This document shows positions 18,982 to 28,351 of a stretch of DNA of 64,000 nt, in pieces. A program made the translations under genes and the position numbers. This stretch comes from Lunatimonas lonarensis (lineage in GTDB: Bacteria > Bacteroidota > Bacteroidia > Cytophagales > Cyclobacteriaceae): the NCBI RefSeq assembly GCF_000390185.1, contig NZ_AQHR01000022.1:62001-126000 (forward strand), given 5' to 3'. A model generated the notes under the pieces. It made no database searches. It was not told the origin of the DNA and was given only the letters and a program-made list of their open reading frames with translations. Position 1 is the stretch's first letter. Each line of letters begins with the position of its first letter.

Positions 18982-21231
18982 ATGGACTACCTGTCTAATC
19001 TCAACCCCCAACAACGTGAGGCTGTAGAATACACGGATGGCCCCCTGATGATCATTGCGGGGGCCGGATCGGGCAAAACACGTGTGCTGACCATACGGAT
19101 TGCCTACCTTATCCACCAAAAAGGAGTAGACCCTTTTCAGATTCTCTCGCTTACATTTACGAACAAAGCCGCCAATGAGATGAAGCAACGCATCGAAAAG
19201 CTCATCGGCTTGGAGGCGCGCAATACGTGGATGGGAACCTTCCACTCGGTCTTTGCCAAGATCCTTCGGGTAGAAGCCGGCAGGTTGGGCTATCCATCCA
19301 ATTTTACCATTTACGATACTGAGGACAGTAAATCCCTGATCCGTTCGATTGTAAAAGAAAAAAAGCTGGACGATAAGGTGTATAAGCCAAGCACCGTTCT
19401 TTCGAGAATTTCCGGTGCCAAGAATCGCCTTGTTTCCTGGGAGGCGTACCTAAACGACCCCTATATCCGCTCCGACGACGAGGCTGCCATGAAGCCAAAA
19501 ATGGGAGAGCTGTACAAAACCTACCAGGAAAGACTTTTCAAGTCCTCAGCCATGGACTTTGACGACCTGCTGTTTAACACAAATGTGCTCTTTCGCGACC
19601 ATCCGGACGCGCTTTACAAATACCAACAGCGGTTCCGCTACGTCATGGTAGACGAATTTCAAGACACCAACTTATCCCAATACCTTATTACGAAAAAACT
19701 GGCAGCCGTACACCAAAACATCTGCGTGGTAGGAGATGATGCACAAAGCATCTATGCCTTTCGAGGAGCGGATATACAGAACATCCTAAATTTTGAAAAA
19801 GACTATCCCGATCTCCACACTGTAAAGCTGGAACAAAACTACCGATCTACCAAAAACATCGTTCATACGGCCAATTCCATTATTGCAAAAAACAAAGCCC
19901 AACTGAAAAAAAACATCTGGACGGCAAATGACCATGGTGCACCCATAGAACTGATGAAGGCCGCATCCGACAATGAGGAAGGAAGACTGGTAGCCACGAC
20001 GATATTTGAAGAAAAAAACAAGCTTCAGTTAAGAAACAGCGACTTTGCCATCCTTTATCGGACCAATTCCCAATCGAGGGCATTGGAAGAAGCACTGCGT
20101 AAAATGAACATCAACTACCGGATTATTGGTGGACTGTCCTTTTACCAACGCAGGGAGATCAAAGATCTGATGGCTTACCTCCGCTTTGTGGTCAATCCGT
20201 CCGATGAAGAAGCATTCAAGCGGATCGTAAATTATCCGAAAAGGGGCATTGGGGATACCTCGGTGGAAAAAATCCTGATTGCCGCCTATGAGCACGACAT
20301 CCCCATCTGGGAGGTGATTACAAATGCCTCAAGTTTCCTTAGCGGCAGGGCAGTCACCTCCCTGGAAGATTTTACCACGATGGTACGCAGCTTTGCTATG
20401 GAAATGCAGCGAAAAGATGCATACGAGGTAGCCTCACTGGTAGCAAAACAGTCCGGCATCCTACGAGAGCTATACGAAGACAAGACAATCGAAGGGCTGA
20501 ACCGGTACGAAAACGTACAGGAACTGCTCAATGCAATCAAGGAATACGTTGACGGTCCCGAAAACGAAAACAAAAGTCTAGGCGCATTTCTGCAGGAGAT
20601 AGCCCTGCTCACGGATGAAGACCAAAACAAAAACAACGACGACGTCGTAACCTTGATGACGATCCATGCGTCCAAAGGATTGGAGTTTAAATTTGTCTTT
20701 GTGGTAGGGTTAGAAGAGGATCTCTTCCCCTCCCAAATGATGATGCAAAGCAGGGAGGATCTGGAAGAAGAGCGCAGGTTGTTTTACGTCGCCACCACCC
20801 GCGCCATGGAGCGGCTTTATCTCACCCACGCCATGACCCGGTACCGCTACGGTCGCCTGCTAAATTGCGAACCAAGCCGGTTTCTAGAAGAACTAGACCC
20901 AACCTATATCAAGGTGACCAAAAAAATGGACACATCGGTAGGTGGCTTTCAGTTTCCTGGTAGAGAAGGTAAAAATGGGTTTGTGGGATTAAAAAGGCCG
21001 GCCATCCGGGAAGGGATTACGGCCAAGGTGCACACCCCAAGTCCTGATTTCAAACCTTCCAATACGAACAACCTGGCAGAAGGCATGAAGGTGGAGCATC
21101 CCAAGTTTGGGTTTGGTCTTGTAATGAAAGTAGAGACGGAGGGGGCAAACCGAAAAGCCTCAATCCATTTCGATAATTTTGGGGATAAGACTTTATTACT
21201 TAGCTTTGCAAAGCTCCGGATAGTGGAATAA
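18982..21231 (+). CDS. pcrA: UvrD/PcrA-type 3'-5' DNA helicase
   Basis: This is a 749-aa superfamily 1 helicase for repair and replication-fork maintenance. The Q motif and Walker A (NPQQREAV, AGAGSGKT) lie at the N-terminus. Motif II (VDEFQDTN), motif III (GDDAQSIYAFRGA), motif IV (EQNYRST), motif V (IHASKGLEF) and motif VI (YVATTRAMERL) follow in order. The C-terminal 50 residues form the Tudor-like segment characteristic of PcrA/UvrD (VEHPKFGFGLV). The length is normal. DUF4290 and murA follow on the same strand. Confidence 0.93.
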   Translation: MDYLSNLNPQQREAVEYTDGPLMIIAGAGSGKTRVLTIRIAYLIHQKGVDPFQILSLTFTNKAANEMKQRIEKLIGLEARNTWMGTFHSVFAKILRVEAGRLGYPSNFTIYDTEDSKSLIRSIVKEKKLDDKVYKPSTVLSRISGAKNRLVSWEAYLNDPYIRSDDEAAMKPKMGELYKTYQERLFKSSAMDFDDLLFNTNVLFRDHPDALYKYQQRFRYVMVDEFQDTNLSQYLITKKLAAVHQNICVVGDDAQSIYAFRGADIQNILNFEKDYPDLHTVKLEQNYRSTKNIVHTANSIIAKNKAQLKKNIWTANDHGAPIELMKAASDNEEGRLVATTIFEEKNKLQLRNSDFAILYRTNSQSRALEEALRKMNINYRIIGGLSFYQRREIKDLMAYLRFVVNPSDEEAFKRIVNYPKRGIGDTSVEKILIAAYEHDIPIWEVITNASSFLSGRAVTSLEDFTTMVRSFAMEMQRKDAYEVASLVAKQSGILRELYEDKTIEGLNRYENVQELLNAIKEYVDGPENENKSLGAFLQEIALLTDEDQNKNNDDVVTLMTIHASKGLEFKFVFVVGLEEDLFPSQMMMQSREDLEEERRLFYVATTRAMERLYLTHAMTRYRYGRLLNCEPSRFLEELDPTYIKVTKKMDTSVGGFQFPGREGKNGFVGLKRPAIREGITAKVHTPSPDFKPSNTNNLAEGMKVEHPKFGFGLVMKVETEGANRKASIHFDNFGDKTLLLSFAKLRIVE

Positions 21232-21327
21232 CGCTCGTCAACACTTTGAGTGGTAGTGGCAATGGTTTCCTGAATCAGAAAATTTTTCTTAAATTGATTC
21301 ACTCAGGATCCAAAAGACAGAAATGCC

Positions 21328-22005
21328 ATGCCAGTCTCACCGAATACGCAAAATACAGTTATCTTGAAAGAATACGGAAAAAACATCCAAAAGCTGGTAG
21401 ACTTTATCAAAACGGTTCCCAGCAAAGAAAAGCGTACCGAATACGCGTATGCACTGGTAGAGTTGATGAAGCAGCTCAATCCAAATCTCAAGTTAGAGAG
21501 TGATCAAAAGTTATGGGACGACCTGTATATCATGTCCAATTTTGAACTGGACATAGACGCTCCGTTTCCCATGCCTCCAAAAGAACTGCTTGGCAAACGC
21601 CCCCAGGTAGTGGGATATCCCGAAGGTGAGGTCAAATTCAAACATTATGGCCGAAACATCGAAAAGCTCATAGAAAATGCGATCCAAATAGAGGACGACG
21701 AGGAGCAGGAGGCGGCTATCATTTTTATTGGCCGGCTTATGCGAAGTTTTCATTCTACCTGGAACCGCGAAAACTTTGACGACGGGATAATCATCGACGA
21801 CATCAAAATACTTTCCAAGGGCAAGCTGCACATAGACCTGGAAAAAGTGAAGGAAAACGGCCTTTTCGAAACCTCCACACGGAGGGATTTCAAGCCACCC
21901 TCTGTCCAGGAAAACGAAAACAACAACCTGTCCGCAAGAAAGGGTTTTTCCGGCAACAACAAACGCCGAAACAACAACCCCAATCCTAAAAAGAGACGAA
22001 ATTAA
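21328..22005 (+). CDS. DUF4290 family protein
   Basis: This is a 225-aa soluble protein of the Bacteroidota-specific DUF4290 family. No catalytic motif is evident. The N-terminal two thirds is charged and helical, with KEYGKNIQKLV and a second KHYGRNIEKLI unit that looks like an internal repeat. The last 30 residues are a low-complexity tail rich in Asn, Lys and Arg, which could bind nucleic acid or be disordered. The stop overlaps the murA start (TAATG), so it is translationally coupled to murA. This arrangement suggests a role in cell-wall synthesis or its control, but function is unknown. Confidence 0.88.
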   Translation: MPVSPNTQNTVILKEYGKNIQKLVDFIKTVPSKEKRTEYAYALVELMKQLNPNLKLESDQKLWDDLYIMSNFELDIDAPFPMPPKELLGKRPQVVGYPEGEVKFKHYGRNIEKLIENAIQIEDDEEQEAAIIFIGRLMRSFHSTWNRENFDDGIIIDDIKILSKGKLHIDLEKVKENGLFETSTRRDFKPPSVQENENNNLSARKGFSGNNKRRNNNPNPKKRRN

Positions 22006-23312
22006 TGGCTTCATTCCGAGTAAAGGGAGGACTGAAACTAAAAGGTGAGATCATACCACAAGGCGCTAAAAACGAAGCCCTACAGGTGATTTGTGCCGTA
22101 TTGTTGAGTCCAGAGGATATCACTATCGACAAAATCCCGGACATCAGAGATGTCAATAAACTGATAGAACTTCTCAGCGACATGGGGGTAACCGTCAGGA
22201 AAAATGGTCCTGAATCCTATACCTTCAATGCGGCGGCCATCGATTTGGATTTCCTGGAAACACAGGATTTCCTTGATAAAGCCTCCGCTCTCCGCGGTTC
22301 CGTTATGATACTGGGCCCTTTATTGGCAAGGTTCGGAACGGGCAAGTTGTCAAAGCCGGGAGGGGATAAAATCGGACGCAGACGGATGGACACCCACTTC
22401 ACCGGTTTTCAAAAATTAGGAGCCACCTTTCGCTACGATAAAAAGAAAGAAATCTACCACATAGACGGCAGTGATCTTCGCGGGTGCTATATGCTGCTGG
22501 ATGAAGCCTCCGTGACGGGTACTGCCAATATCATTATGGCGGCAGTGATGGCAAAGGGAAAAACCACTATCTACAACGCGGCATGTGAACCCTATATCCA
22601 ACAGCTTTGTGGCATGTTGAACCGCATGGGAGCAAAAATATCCGGTGTAGGGTCAAATCTATTACAAATCGAAGGAGTAGGCTACCTTGCCGGCACCACC
22701 CATACGCTATTGCCCGATATGATTGAAATCGGTTCATTCATTGGCCTGGCCGCCATGACCCAATCCGAAATCACTATCAAACAAGTACAGGCGGATAAGC
22801 TGGGGATCATCCCGGAAATCTTTCGTCGAATGGGGATCAAACTTGACATCATCGGAGACGATATTCACGTGCCCTCCCAAAAGCACTACGAAATCGAAAC
22901 CTTCATAGATGGCTCCATCTTAACGATCGCCGACGCCATTTGGCCGGGCTTCACGCCCGATCTGTTGAGTATCGTGCTGGTAACCGCGACACAGGCCAAA
23001 GGCACGGTTTTGGTACATCAGAAGATGTTTGAAAGCCGCTTGTTTTTTGTCGATAAACTGATCGATATGGGTGCCCAGATAATTCTTTGCGACCCGCACA
23101 GAGCTACCGTAATCGGGCTAGATCGGAAATACCCGCTACGGGGAATCCGGATGACATCCCCGGATATACGGGCAGGTGTGGCACTGCTGATTGCAGCTAT
23201 GTCGGCAGAAGGTACTTCCGTCATCGACAACGTCGAGCAGATAGACCGGGGCTACCAGTTCATCGACAAGCGTTTGAATGCACTCGGAGCAAGTATTGAG
23301 CGCATCGATTGA
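22005..23312 (+). CDS. murA: UDP-N-acetylglucosamine 1-carboxyvinyltransferase (Asp active-site variant)
   Basis: The enzyme catalyses the first committed step of peptidoglycan synthesis, transferring enolpyruvate from PEP to UDP-GlcNAc. The protein has 435 aa with the N-terminal QGAKNEAL motif and the inside-out EPSP-synthase fold. The flexible loop that normally carries the catalytic cysteine reads GGDKIGRRRMDTH, so Asp121 stands in the place of E. coli Cys115. This Cys-to-Asp change is known from naturally fosfomycin-insensitive MurA enzymes such as those of Chlamydia and Mycobacterium. The gene shares TAATG with the DUF4290 gene and ends before a strong terminator. Confidence 0.95.
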   Translation: MASFRVKGGLKLKGEIIPQGAKNEALQVICAVLLSPEDITIDKIPDIRDVNKLIELLSDMGVTVRKNGPESYTFNAAAIDLDFLETQDFLDKASALRGSVMILGPLLARFGTGKLSKPGGDKIGRRRMDTHFTGFQKLGATFRYDKKKEIYHIDGSDLRGCYMLLDEASVTGTANIIMAAVMAKGKTTIYNAACEPYIQQLCGMLNRMGAKISGVGSNLLQIEGVGYLAGTTHTLLPDMIEIGSFIGLAAMTQSEITIKQVQADKLGIIPEIFRRMGIKLDIIGDDIHVPSQKHYEIETFIDGSILTIADAIWPGFTPDLLSIVLVTATQAKGTVLVHQKMFESRLFFVDKLIDMGAQIILCDPHRATVIGLDRKYPLRGIRMTSPDIRAGVALLIAAMSAEGTSVIDNVEQIDRGYQFIDKRLNALGASIERID

Positions 23313-23335
23313 TTCTGACTCCACCTAAAACGAGC

Positions 23336-23379
23336 AGCGGATACCTTTCGGCAATGAAGGGTATCCGCTCTTTTTTTTT
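23336..23379 (+). terminator. rho-independent terminator after murA
   Basis: A 10-bp perfect stem AGCGGATACC / GGTATCCGCT (23336-23345 with 23360-23369) and a 14-nt loop are followed by C and nine T. It ends the pcrA-DUF4290-murA run before the convergent RND gene. Confidence 0.88.
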
Positions 23380-23401
23380 CTGATTGTCTCCAAGGCGACA
23401 A

Positions 23402-26400
23402 TCAGGCAACAGGCTGCACAGATGCGAAGCGGTTTTTCCTCACCAAAAACCAATACATGAGCGGCACAAAGTAAAGCGCGGTAAATGTCCCAATGGTTAA
23501 CCCACCGATCACACTGAATACCAAGGGACGCTGCAAATCTGCCCCTAGTCCCGAACTGAAAACCACGGGCACTAGTGCCAATATGGTGGTGATTGAGGTC
23601 ATTAGTATGGGCTTGAGTCGAATTTCCCCCGCCTGATACAGGGCTCGCTCCAAGGCTTGCCGGGCATCAAGCTTGCCGGCATCTTCGTCGTACCTCACTC
23701 GTAGACGATTGATGGTATCAATCTTTAGGATGGCATCGTTGACCATAATACCTAACATCACCACCAGGCCTATAGCAGACATGACGTTTAGTGAGGTGCC
23801 CGTCAACCAGAGCACAACAAATGCACCTCCCACTCCCAGTGGCAGAGTAAATATCACAATAAGCGGCTGCACAAAACTTTCAAACTGGGCGGCTAGGATA
23901 AAATACAGCAACAGCACAGAAATAAAAAGAATGCCGACCAACTGGCGGATGGTTTCCTTGTCCTGAAAGAATTGCCCGGTAAACTCTACTGCGAGATTTC
24001 TATCCGTGCCCCACTTCCTTAAATCACCCTCATGGGCATCGGGATTGTCACCTAAAACGAGGATCGACTGATAGATACCGTTTCGGTCAGCGGTAACGTA
24101 TTTATAATGACTGTCATAGGCTGCCCTTACAAAGTTGCTTAGCAGGTAGGGGGTATCGTCATTTCCCCGAATATAATGAGTGCGCAACACCTGCTGGAAG
24201 TCAACCGGGTTTTCTTTCAGCCGTATCGGGGTTACCTCCCCAAAGCGTTTGATATCCGTAATAAGGTAGCTGCCAAACAGCTTTTGAATCTGCTGGAGCA
24301 ATTGGTCTACGCCGATTCCGTATAAGGCAAGCTTTTCTTGGTCAATTCGGAATATTACTGCAGACTCTTTTTGGAGGCCCGGGCCTCGCTCCCATTCCCT
24401 CAGAGGAAGCTCCTCCAGCCATTGGTCCATCTGCCTCTCTTCGATGGGGCGCTTGCTGGCGAGATCCTTCCATCGTAGCTCGTAATAGGCCATTTCGGAG
24501 CTAAAGAGCTGATCAAATGCATTGGGTGCATCCTGGATTTCGACACTTGCAAGCGGATAATACTGCCTGAAATACCTTCGGAGAAAGGCAACTTGAGAGT
24601 CCTTCTGTTCCTCGCCGGAAAACATAAGGTAGAGAGACGCCTGTTGGATAGAACTTTCCCCCTCAAAAAGAAGAAACTGCCGTAGGCCCACATCACTTTC
24701 TGCATGCACGAAAGCTCCCTCCAACTGCTGCATAATAGTCGTAATCCGTTCGCGGTTCTGACTGGCGTTAATCGGCTCATTCCAGTCTACCTGCAACAGA
24801 GCGTCAAACTTCTCAATAGGTGGAAGTCCCTGCACAGGAAGCAGCCGACTCAACAGAAGCATCACCGGAATCAATGAAAAAAGAACCGCCAGACTCAGCT
24901 TTCTATATGCAAATATCCGTCTGTACACCCGTTTGTAAAGCGATAAAACCACGGAAAACACCCGACTATCTTCCGGTAGGGGTGTTCCTTCTTTTGTCGC
25001 AAAAAACATCTTATACAATAACGGCAACAGGATAAAGGCAACCAATAAGGAAACGGATAAAATCGCCGCCACCGAAACCGCCTGATCGTAGAATAACGCT
25101 CCTGATATGCCACTCAAAAACACCAGTGGCACGAACACCGCGAGGGTCGTCAACACGGAGCTGATCAATGCGGACATTACCTCGTTCACTCCTGTCACAC
25201 AAGCCTCAAACAATGGCAACCCCTCCTGTCGCTTCCGGCTGATGTTATCCAATACAATAATGGAGTTGTCTATCAACATTCCCAAACCCAATGCGAGCCC
25301 GCTTAGGGAAATCACGTTGATGGAAATATCGAAAAAGTAAAATACCAAAAAACTGATGATCAGGGAGGATGGCAAACTCACCCCAATAATTATAGGCATC
25401 CGGTAGTTGCCCATAAAGAAAAACAAGACTCCGAAAGCGAAAATCCCTCCAAACAGCAAACTTGTCTGCAAATTGCTGATACCGGCATTTAGCAACATGG
25501 ATTGGTCTTGGGTAAGCTCAAACCTTACCTGTGGATAATCCAGCCTAAATTGATCAACGGCGTCTCTGACCAACGGCATCAGTTCATTCATTTTGGCCAT
25601 GGCCTGCTTGTGTACGGTGATGACCAAACCTTCCTCTCCGTTGAAAAGGTGAAAACCGACCGGTTTGGCTATCTCGTACCCCACATTGGCTACTTTGCCC
25701 AAGTTCACCGAAGAACGGCCATCCTTCCTTACCGGAAGCCCCATGATGTCCTCCGGGGTTTCTATACGTGTAGCAAGTCTAAGGTAATACCGAAATTGAC
25801 CATCTTCTACGCTGATGCCTGGGAGCTCGCTGTTGCCGGCTACGATCGCGTCGATCACATGCTGTTCCGTCATACCCAAGCTGGCCAGTGCCGCCCGGTT
25901 GGGCTCTACGGTGATCACGCGCTCCTGCTTACCGTTTATGTCCACCAACGCGATCCCTTCCAATTGTTCCAGCCGCTTCTTCAGAACGTTTTCCACCAGT
26001 AATGAAACCTCCGCATAGTCCATCTCTCCCTTTGGAAGCACCTGAATCCTGACTACGGGAATATCATTGGTGTTGATCCGAATTACCTGGGGGCGTGGCA
26101 AATCCTCTGGAAGACCGCTGATCAAGCGATCGATTTTTTCGTTCACATCAATGTAGGCAAGCTCCATTTTTGTGCTGAAATCGAAGGTAAGGCGGATATT
26201 TCCAACTTCACTGCCCGCCTTGCTTTCCATGTGTTCGAGACCGTTTAAGGTCATCAGCCCCTCCCGGATGGTACTGAGGATGTTTTGTTCGATGGCTTGG
26301 GGGGAAGCATTGGGATAATTCACTTTGACGACGATCTGCGGCACATCGATCGGCGGCAGAAGCGACACCGGCAGCGTTCTAAAAACAATCACACTGAAAA

Positions 26401-26461
26401 CGATCAGTGCCAAAAAGGTCATACCAACGGCAATGGGTCTGGCGAGCAAAAATCTAACCAT
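23402..26461 (-). CDS. RND efflux transporter permease (AcrB/MexB-like)
   Basis: This is a 1019-aa inner-membrane proton/drug antiporter of the HAE1 type. The N-terminal transmembrane helix is followed by LPVSLLPPIDVPQIVV, the first periplasmic domain, and a block of helices with GLGLGMLIDNSIIVLDNISR that carries the acidic proton-relay residue. A second periplasmic domain and the C-terminal helix block (VGGAFVVLWLTG, GLVVMLGIMVNDAI) complete the protein. The start is ATG 26461, which overlaps the adaptor stop as TGATG. A GTG three bases earlier is less likely. No outer-membrane TolC-like gene is adjacent, so the channel must be encoded elsewhere. Confidence 0.92.
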   Translation of the reverse strand: MVRFLLARPIAVGMTFLALIVFSVIVFRTLPVSLLPPIDVPQIVVKVNYPNASPQAIEQNILSTIREGLMTLNGLEHMESKAGSEVGNIRLTFDFSTKMELAYIDVNEKIDRLISGLPEDLPRPQVIRINTNDIPVVRIQVLPKGEMDYAEVSLLVENVLKKRLEQLEGIALVDINGKQERVITVEPNRAALASLGMTEQHVIDAIVAGNSELPGISVEDGQFRYYLRLATRIETPEDIMGLPVRKDGRSSVNLGKVANVGYEIAKPVGFHLFNGEEGLVITVHKQAMAKMNELMPLVRDAVDQFRLDYPQVRFELTQDQSMLLNAGISNLQTSLLFGGIFAFGVLFFFMGNYRMPIIIGVSLPSSLIISFLVFYFFDISINVISLSGLALGLGMLIDNSIIVLDNISRKRQEGLPLFEACVTGVNEVMSALISSVLTTLAVFVPLVFLSGISGALFYDQAVSVAAILSVSLLVAFILLPLLYKMFFATKEGTPLPEDSRVFSVVLSLYKRVYRRIFAYRKLSLAVLFSLIPVMLLLSRLLPVQGLPPIEKFDALLQVDWNEPINASQNRERITTIMQQLEGAFVHAESDVGLRQFLLFEGESSIQQASLYLMFSGEEQKDSQVAFLRRYFRQYYPLASVEIQDAPNAFDQLFSSEMAYYELRWKDLASKRPIEERQMDQWLEELPLREWERGPGLQKESAVIFRIDQEKLALYGIGVDQLLQQIQKLFGSYLITDIKRFGEVTPIRLKENPVDFQQVLRTHYIRGNDDTPYLLSNFVRAAYDSHYKYVTADRNGIYQSILVLGDNPDAHEGDLRKWGTDRNLAVEFTGQFFQDKETIRQLVGILFISVLLLYFILAAQFESFVQPLIVIFTLPLGVGGAFVVLWLTGTSLNVMSAIGLVVMLGIMVNDAILKIDTINRLRVRYDEDAGKLDARQALERALYQAGEIRLKPILMTSITTILALVPVVFSSGLGADLQRPLVFSVIGGLTIGTFTALYFVPLMYWFLVRKNRFASVQPVA

Positions 26462-27546
26462 CACAGCGCGTCGTTTAGGATCCGGATAGGTGCCTGATGG
26501 GCCAGTTGCACGTTATTGCTCACAATAACTTCCACATCGGCTGTCAAGCCATCTAGAATCTCCATTTCCCTGCCATTGTCCTTGCCCACCTCCACGTAGT
26601 TCCAAATGGCTTGATTGTTTTCTATCGTGAATACAACCGGCCTACCCGACCGGTAAACGACCGCCTGCTTGGGTACTACCAGGCTGTTGTTTTGTGGCGC
26701 ACGTATCACCGCACGTGCATTCATTCCAGGCAGCAGCCTACCTTGATTTTGAAGCTTAATGGTCACCTGCACCAGTCCATTCTCATCCACTTTGGGGTTG
26801 ATGGCCACCACTTGTCCCCGGAGGCCTTCTTCACCGCCAGACACCGGATATATCTCCGCTGTTTGTCCCGTAGTTATAAAGTTGATATCAGACTCCAGCA
26901 CCTTAACCCGAATCTCCAACTGGCCTGTACTGATGATTTCGCACACCTCGTCTCCGCTGTTTACCAAGCTGCCTTGTTTGAGTTTGACATCAGCAACTGT
27001 GCCGGTAATGGGAGCCTTAATGGTAGATTTCTCAATCTCCAATTCAGCTTCCCTTAGGGAAATCTCAGCGGATAACACTCCGCTTTTGGCTTTAAGACGG
27101 GTATCCCACTCGGCGAGGGCCAGGGAATCAAGGGCCGGATCTCCATAGATGGTTGGAAAGCCCAGCTTTTCATTTTCAAATACCGCCATGCTGGAACGTA
27201 GCTCGACCCGCGCCTTTTCCAGCGCAAACTTGCTATCTCTGTTATCCAGCTTGGCAATTACCTGTCCGGCCTGTACCCGGTCACCCTCCGAAACAGTCAG
27301 GTCGGTTAAGTACCCCTGCCTTTCGACTATTACCATGACGTGGCTACTCGCTTCAATCTTGCCGGTTGCATTGATGAGGTAGTCAAAGGATTTTCGCTGG
27401 GAAACGCCCGTCTGAACGGACGTGGGCTGCACCTCTTCTCTAAATGATTCCATGGGAATCTCTTCTCCTTTTTCTTTTTCTTCTTTACAGCCAAAAAATA
27501 TACTGCTCACGAAAAGGAGGGCACAAAAAACGATTGCTTTGCTCAT
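26461..27546 (-). CDS. RND efflux periplasmic adaptor subunit (membrane-fusion lipoprotein)
   Basis: This 361-aa adaptor links the RND pump to an outer-membrane channel. It has a lipoprotein signal ending in FFGC, then the two half-lipoyl motifs (VMVIVERQGYLTDLTVSEGD and STIKAPITGTVADV). A helical hairpin and beta-barrel segments lie between and after them, ending with MNARAVIRAP and a membrane-proximal domain. It is the first gene of a two-gene minus-strand operon and is translationally coupled to the pump. No regulator gene is adjacent. Confidence 0.92.
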   Translation of the reverse strand: MSKAIVFCALLFVSSIFFGCKEEKEKGEEIPMESFREEVQPTSVQTGVSQRKSFDYLINATGKIEASSHVMVIVERQGYLTDLTVSEGDRVQAGQVIAKLDNRDSKFALEKARVELRSSMAVFENEKLGFPTIYGDPALDSLALAEWDTRLKAKSGVLSAEISLREAELEIEKSTIKAPITGTVADVKLKQGSLVNSGDEVCEIISTGQLEIRVKVLESDINFITTGQTAEIYPVSGGEEGLRGQVVAINPKVDENGLVQVTIKLQNQGRLLPGMNARAVIRAPQNNSLVVPKQAVVYRSGRPVVFTIENNQAIWNYVEVGKDNGREMEILDGLTADVEVIVSNNVQLAHQAPIRILNDAL

Positions 27547-27736
27547 AGGAAGGTTTTTTATATAGAAGGGAAGCGACCTTTTCGCCCCCTTACTCGTTTG
27601 ATCCTATAAGTAACTAAAAATTTAAATACAGCCCAACAAAAACTTACTCTTTTTTATAAAAATTAACAATTATCCAATAAAAAAGGGTTGGCATACAGCG
27701 TATCCATCCCCTATTTGGTTTTACAAGCCTTAAAAC

Positions 27737-28243
27737 TTAAAATTTTAATTTATAAATCACTTCATCGTTTCGGGCAAGAAATAGCGGTTCATAGTAAAGC
27801 CTGAGGCGCAGATCCCTTGAATCTCCCTCGTAATACGCCCGCAATTGCTCGATTACCTGATGGCTCAGCACCCTGAGGTCCACCTCCGTTACCCCATCCA
27901 AAACCATATCAAGCTGCTCGGCAACTTTCCGGGATAGATCGATTACCCGTTTGGAACTAGCGGGCAGCCGGTCGTTTATTCGGACAATCGCCTGATTGCC
28001 ATTGGAAAGATTGGTGACCTTTAGCAGGGTTCCAAACGGTAAATGTTTATGGGCAGCTGTATAGTCCCACATATCGTATACTTCTCCGCTGGCAGTTGGA
28101 CGTTTGTGAAACCGCTTCCCGTAGAAACTCGCCTCTCCACGTTGAATGCTCAGCAATGAATCGGGTACCGTAAAAGGCGATTGGGCCTTTACCGTACTAA
28201 GACCCGAAAACCCAATCACAATTAGAATCAATAGAATTCGCAT
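27737..28243 (-). CDS. rlpA: RlpA-like septal ring protein (double-psi beta-barrel)
   Basis: This is a 168-aa exported protein starting at ATG 28243. That start places a clean signal peptide first (MRILLILIVIGFSG, cleavage near VKAQ). The longer open frame upstream has no export signal before it. The RlpA/DPBB core shows GEASFYGKRFHKRPTASGE, HKHLPFGT, VRINDRLP and RVIDLSRKVAEQL. Some RlpA proteins are lytic transglycosylases that act on naked glycan strands. The DPBB catalytic Asp (in NDR) and the His-lined groove appear intact. No SPOR domain is present. Confidence 0.85.
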   Translation of the reverse strand: MRILLILIVIGFSGLSTVKAQSPFTVPDSLLSIQRGEASFYGKRFHKRPTASGEVYDMWDYTAAHKHLPFGTLLKVTNLSNGNQAIVRINDRLPASSKRVIDLSRKVAEQLDMVLDGVTEVDLRVLSHQVIEQLRAYYEGDSRDLRLRLYYEPLFLARNDEVIYKLKF

Positions 28244-28351
28244 AATTCGGCGGTTAGCAAATCGTATGCCAATATGATAAATCAGTAGGCAACCTTGCAG
28301 GTCCCAGTTTAAGCAGCTAAATTTAGTCATTTATCCGAATTATTTGCTAAC

